From Oscarella lobularis (Eukaryota; Porifera; Homoscleromorpha; Homosclerophorida; Oscarellidae): a stretch of DNA of 64,000 nucleotides. The position numbers and the translations under genes are program-made. The notes beneath the pieces are model-generated. The model was not told where the DNA came from. It saw only the letters and a list, made by a program, of their open reading frames with translations, and did no database searches. This document shows, piece after piece, positions 60,255-64,000 of the stretch. The first letter of the stretch is position 1, and every line of letters begins with the position of its first letter. Location: positions 2,150,240-2,214,239 of the forward strand of contig NC_089191.1 in NCBI RefSeq assembly GCF_947507565.1, written 5' to 3'.

Positions 60255-63200
60255 AAGTTTACGCGTTCAACTTTATCTTCAGGTCCCTAGAATCAAAGTT
60301 TAGGCCCTCAACTTTATCTTCAGGTCCTTAGAATCAAACTCTAGGCCCTCAACTTTATCTTCAGGTTCTTAGAATCAGAGTTTTCGCTCGGAACTTTAAC
60401 TTCAGACGCTTAGAATCAAAGTTTGGGCCTTCAAATTTATCTTCAGGGTCTTAGAATTAGAGTTTAGTCTCTCAACTTTATCTTCAGGCCCTTAGAATAA
60501 AAGTTTAAGCTCTCAACTTTATCTTCAGGTCTTTAGAATCAAAGTCTAGGCGATCAACTTTATCTTCAGGTCTTTAGAATCAAAGTTTAGGCCATCAACT
60601 TTATCTTCAGGTCTTTAGAATCAAAGTCTAGGCCCTCAACTTTATCTTCAGGTCCCTAAAATCAAAGTTTATGCCCTCAACTTTATCTTCAGGTCCTTAG
60701 AATCAAAGTTTAGTCTCTCAACTTTATCTTCAGTTCCTTAGAATCGGAGTTCAGGCCCTCAACTTTATCTTCAGGCCCTTAGGATCAAAGTTTAGGCCCT
60801 CAACTTTATCTTCAGGTCCTTAGAATCAGAGTTTTGGCCATGACCTTTATCTTCAGGCCCTTAGAATCAATGTTTGGGCCTTCAACTTTATCTTCAGGGT
60901 CTTAGAATCAAAGTTTAGTCTCTCAACTTTATCTTCAGGGCCTTATATTCAGAGTTTAGGCCCTCAACTTTATCTTCAAGTCCTTAGAATCAAAGTCTAG
61001 GACCTCAACTTTATCTTCAGGCCCTTAGAATAAAAGTTTAGGCCCTCAACTTTATCTTCAGGCTCTTAGAATCAAAGTTTAGGCCATCATCTTTATCTTC
61101 AGGTCTTTAGAATCAAAGTCTAGGCCCTCAACTTTATCTTCAGGTCCCTAGAATCAAAGTTTAGGCCCTCAACTTTATCTTCAGGTCCTTAGAATCAAAG
61201 TTTAGTCTCTCAACTTTATCTTCAGGTCCTTAGAATCGGAGTTTATGCCCTCAACTTTATCTTCAGGCCCTTAGGATCAAAGTTTAGGCCCTCAACTTTA
61301 TCTTCAGGTCCTTAGAATCAGAGTTTTGGCCATGGCCTTTATCTTCAAGCCCTTAGAATCATTGTTTGGGCCTTCAACTTTATCTTCAGGGTCTTAGAAT
61401 CAAAGTTTAGTCTCTCAACTTTATCTTCAGGGCCTTTGAATCAGAGTTTAGGCCCTCAACTTTATCTTCAGGTCCTTAGAATCAAAGTCTAGGACCTCAA
61501 CTTTATCTTCAGGCCCTTAGAATAAAAGTTTAAGCCCTCAACTTTATCTTCATGCTCTTAGAATCAAAGTTTAGGCCATCAACTTTATCTTCAGGTCTTT
61601 AGAATCAAAGTCTAGGCCCTCAACTTTATCTTCAGGTCCCTAAAATCAAAGTTTATGCCCTCAACTTTATCTTCAGGTCCTTAGAATCAAAGTTTAGTCT
61701 CTCAACTTTATCTTCAGGTCCTTAGAATCGGAGTTTAGGCCCTCAACTTTATCTTCAGGCCCTTAGAATCAAAGTTTAGGCCTTCAACTTTATCTTCAGT
61801 GTCTTAGAATTAGAGTTTAGGCCCTCAACTTTATCTTTAGCTCCTTAGAATAAAAGTTTAGGCCCTCAACTTTATCTTCAGTTCCTTAGAATCAAAGTTT
61901 AAGCCCTCAACTTTATCTTCAGGCTCTTAGAATCAAAGTTTAGGCACTCAACTTAAACTTCAGGTCCTTAGAATCAGAGTTTTGGCCATGACCTTTATCT
62001 TCAGGCCCTTAGAATCAAAGTTTAGGCCCTCAACTTTATCTTCAGGCTCTTAGAATCAAAGTTTAGGCCATCAACTTTGTCTTCAGGTCCTTAGAATCAA
62101 AGTCTAAGCCCTCAACTTTATCTTCAGGTCCCTAGAATCAAAGTTTAGGCCCTCAACTTTATCTTCAGGTCCTTAGAATCAAACTCTAGGCCCTCAACTT
62201 TATCTTCAGGTTCTTAGAATCAGAGTTTTCGCTCGGAACTTTAACTTCAGACGCTTAGAATCAAAGTTTGGGCCTTCAAATTTATCTTCAGGGTCTTAGA
62301 ATTAGAGTTTAGGCCCTCAACTTTATCTTCAGGGCCTTAGAATAAAAGTTTAGTCTCTCAACTTTATCTTCAGGTCCTTAGAATAAAAGTGTAGGCCCTG
62401 AACTTTATCTTCAGGTCCTTAGAATCAAAGTTTAGTCTCTCAACTTTATCTTCAGGTCCTTAGAATCAAAGTTTAGGCCCTCAACTTTATCTTCAGGTCC
62501 TTAGAATCAGAGTTTTGGCCATGACCTTTATCTTCAGGCCGTTAGAATCAAGGTTTGAGCCTTCAACTTTATCTTCAGGGTCTTAGAATTAGAGTTTAGG
62601 CCCTCAACTTTATCTTCAGGGCCTTAGAATAAAAGTTTAGGCCATCAACTTTATCTTCAGGTCCTTAGAATCAAAGTTTTGCCTCTGAACTTTAACTTCA
62701 GACCCTTAGAATCAAAGTTCGGGCCTTCAAATTTCCCTTCAGGGCCTTAGAATCAAAGTTTAGGCCCTCAACTTTATCTTCAGGTCCTTAGAATCAAAGT
62801 TTAGGCGCTCAACTTTATCTTCAGGCTCTTAGAATCAAAGTTTAGGCCCTCAACTCTATCTTCAGGTCCTTAGAATCAGAGTTTTGGCCATGACCTTTAT
62901 CTTCAGGCCCTTAGAATCAATGTTTAGGCCCTCAACTTTATCTTCAGGCTCTTAGAATCAAAGTTTAGGCCATCAACTTTATCTTCAGGTCCATAGAATC
63001 AAAGTCTAAGCCCTCAACTTTATCTTCAGGTCCCTAGAATCAAAGTTTAGGCCCTCAACTTTATCTTCAGGTCCTTAGAATCAAAGTTTAGTCTCTCAAC
63101 TTTATCTTCAGGTCCTTAGAATCAAAATTTACGCGTTCAACTTTATCTTCAGGGCCTTAGAATCAGAGTTTAGGCCCTCAGCTTTATGTTCAGGACCTTA

Positions 63201-64000
63201 GAATCAAAATTTAGGCCCTCAACTTTATCTTCAGGTCCTTAGAATCAGAGTTTTGGCTATGACCTTTATCTTCAGGCCCTTAGAATCAAAGTTTAAGCCC
63301 TCAACTTTATCTTCAGGCTCTTAGAATCAAAGTTTAGGCCATCAACTTTATCTTCAGGTCCTTTGAATCAAAGTCTAAGCCCTCAACTTTATCTTCAGGT
63401 CCCTAGAATCAAAGTTTAGTCTCTCAACTTTATCTTCAGGTCCTTAGAATCGGAGTTTAGGCCCTCAACTTTATCTTTAGGCCCTTAGAATCAAAGTTTA
63501 CGCGTTCAACTTTATCTTCAGGGCCTTAGAATCAGAGTTTAGGCCCTCAACTTTATCTTCAGGGCCTTAGAATCAGAGTTTAGGTCCTCAACTTTATCTT
63601 CAGTTCCTTAGAATCAAAGTTTAGTCTCTCAACTTTATCTTCAGGTCCTTAGAATCAAAGTTTAGGTCCTCAACTTTATCTTCAGGTCCTTAGAATCAGA
63701 GTTTTGGCCATGACCCTTATCTTCAGGCCCTTAGAATCAATCTTTGGGCCTTCAACTTTATCTTCAGGGTCTTAGAATTAGAGTTTAGGCCCTCATCTTT
63801 ATCTTCAGGGCCTTAGAATAAAAGTTTAGGCCATCAACTTTATCTTCAGGTCATTAGAATCAAAGTCTAGGCCCTCAAATTTCTCTTCAGGGCCTTAGAA
63901 TCAAAGTTTTGGCCTTCAACTTTATCTTCAGGTCATTAGAATCAAAGTCTAGGCCCTCATCTTTATCTTCAGGCCCTTAGAATAAAAGTTTAGGCCCTCA
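60255..64000. repeat. Duplicate of about 53780-58506 within the 41-bp satellite
   Basis: The rare TTTTCGCTCGG monomer lies at 53902, 56731, 60380 and 62225, with spacings of 2,829, 3,649 and 1,845 bp (69, 89 and 45 monomers). Sequence after 60380 follows that after 53902. Sequence after 62225 follows that after 56731 with offset 5,494 (134 monomers) right to the window end, which equals position 58506. The older copy carries 984 bp more (24 monomers, two 492-bp units), visible as a repeated 54700-56700 block. Confidence 0.85.

Larger units (their letters stand above)
45905..64000. repeat. 41-bp satellite array, at least 18.1 kb, continuing beyond the window
   Basis: Monomer in order: AGAATCAAAGTTTAGGCCCT, CAACTTTATCTTCAGGTCCT, T (41 bp). 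About 440 monomers are present. Variant monomers (GAGTTTTGGCCATGACC, AATGTTTGGGCC, AAAGTTTAGTCTCTC, AAAGTCTAGGACC, GAGTTTTCGCTCGGAAC) occur in fixed orders, giving higher-order repeats. Phase breaks are rare: a 7-bp loss near 47412, a 6-bp gain near 46865. No long open frame and no gene were found. Confidence 0.97.

Overview
This is nuclear DNA of a eukaryote. It contains two recognisable conserved eukaryotic gene pieces. One is a nine-exon LZTFL1 (BBSome regulator, BBS17) homologue with very short introns of 48-69 bp. The other is a 25-codon first exon resembling the INO80 complex subunit E. LZTFL1 suggests a ciliated or flagellated lineage, such as a small-intron invertebrate or a protist; I cannot place it further. 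Roughly 90% of the window is tandem repeat, so most long open frames are by-products of repeat units whose lengths are multiples of three.

Layout: 1-620 unassigned single-copy DNA. 621-1227 is a 35-bp array and 1229-1306 a 32-bp array. 1307-19133 is one 17.8-kb array of 9-bp units (AGTACTTGT/AGTACTTGG). 19231-20594 is the LZTFL1-like gene. 21300-22830 is a likely spliced transcript made partly of a tandemly duplicated 115-bp exon+intron cassette, ending in a CAT microsatellite and AATAAA signals. 22900-25035 holds 141-bp repeats in opposite orientations on either side of a 28-bp array. 25584-26104 is an exon-cassette segment (A), whose second copy (A') lies at 45457-45821; both abut GTCC and TTTGCC-type arrays. 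26682-27926 is a 49-bp array with a built-in inverted repeat.

27926-41404 is a mosaic. GC-rich 21/24-bp arrays are interrupted twice by a second 9-bp family (AGTCGTTGT/AGCCGTTGT), at 29586-34220 and 37930-38320. The two interruptions have matching left and right junctions but differ twelve-fold in length. 41406-44321 has palindromic AT-rich 22-bp arrays, a GTCC array and the INO80E-like exon. 44322-45374 has GTCC and 20-bp polypyrimidine arrays. 45905-64000 is an 18-kb, 41-bp satellite with a 12-monomer (492-bp) higher-order repeat and multi-kilobase internal duplications; it runs off the window.

The LZTFL1-like gene shows a 1-bp frameshift in a T run, a CT in place of a GT donor, an in-frame TAA and no visible start codon. 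It is either a decaying copy or affected by assembly error. If its first exon lies to the left, the 17.8-kb array sits in its first intron. Likewise the INO80E-like exon ends at a good donor that opens into more than 20 kb of satellite. No virus, transposase, reverse transcriptase, tRNA, rRNA or CRISPR array was recognised.
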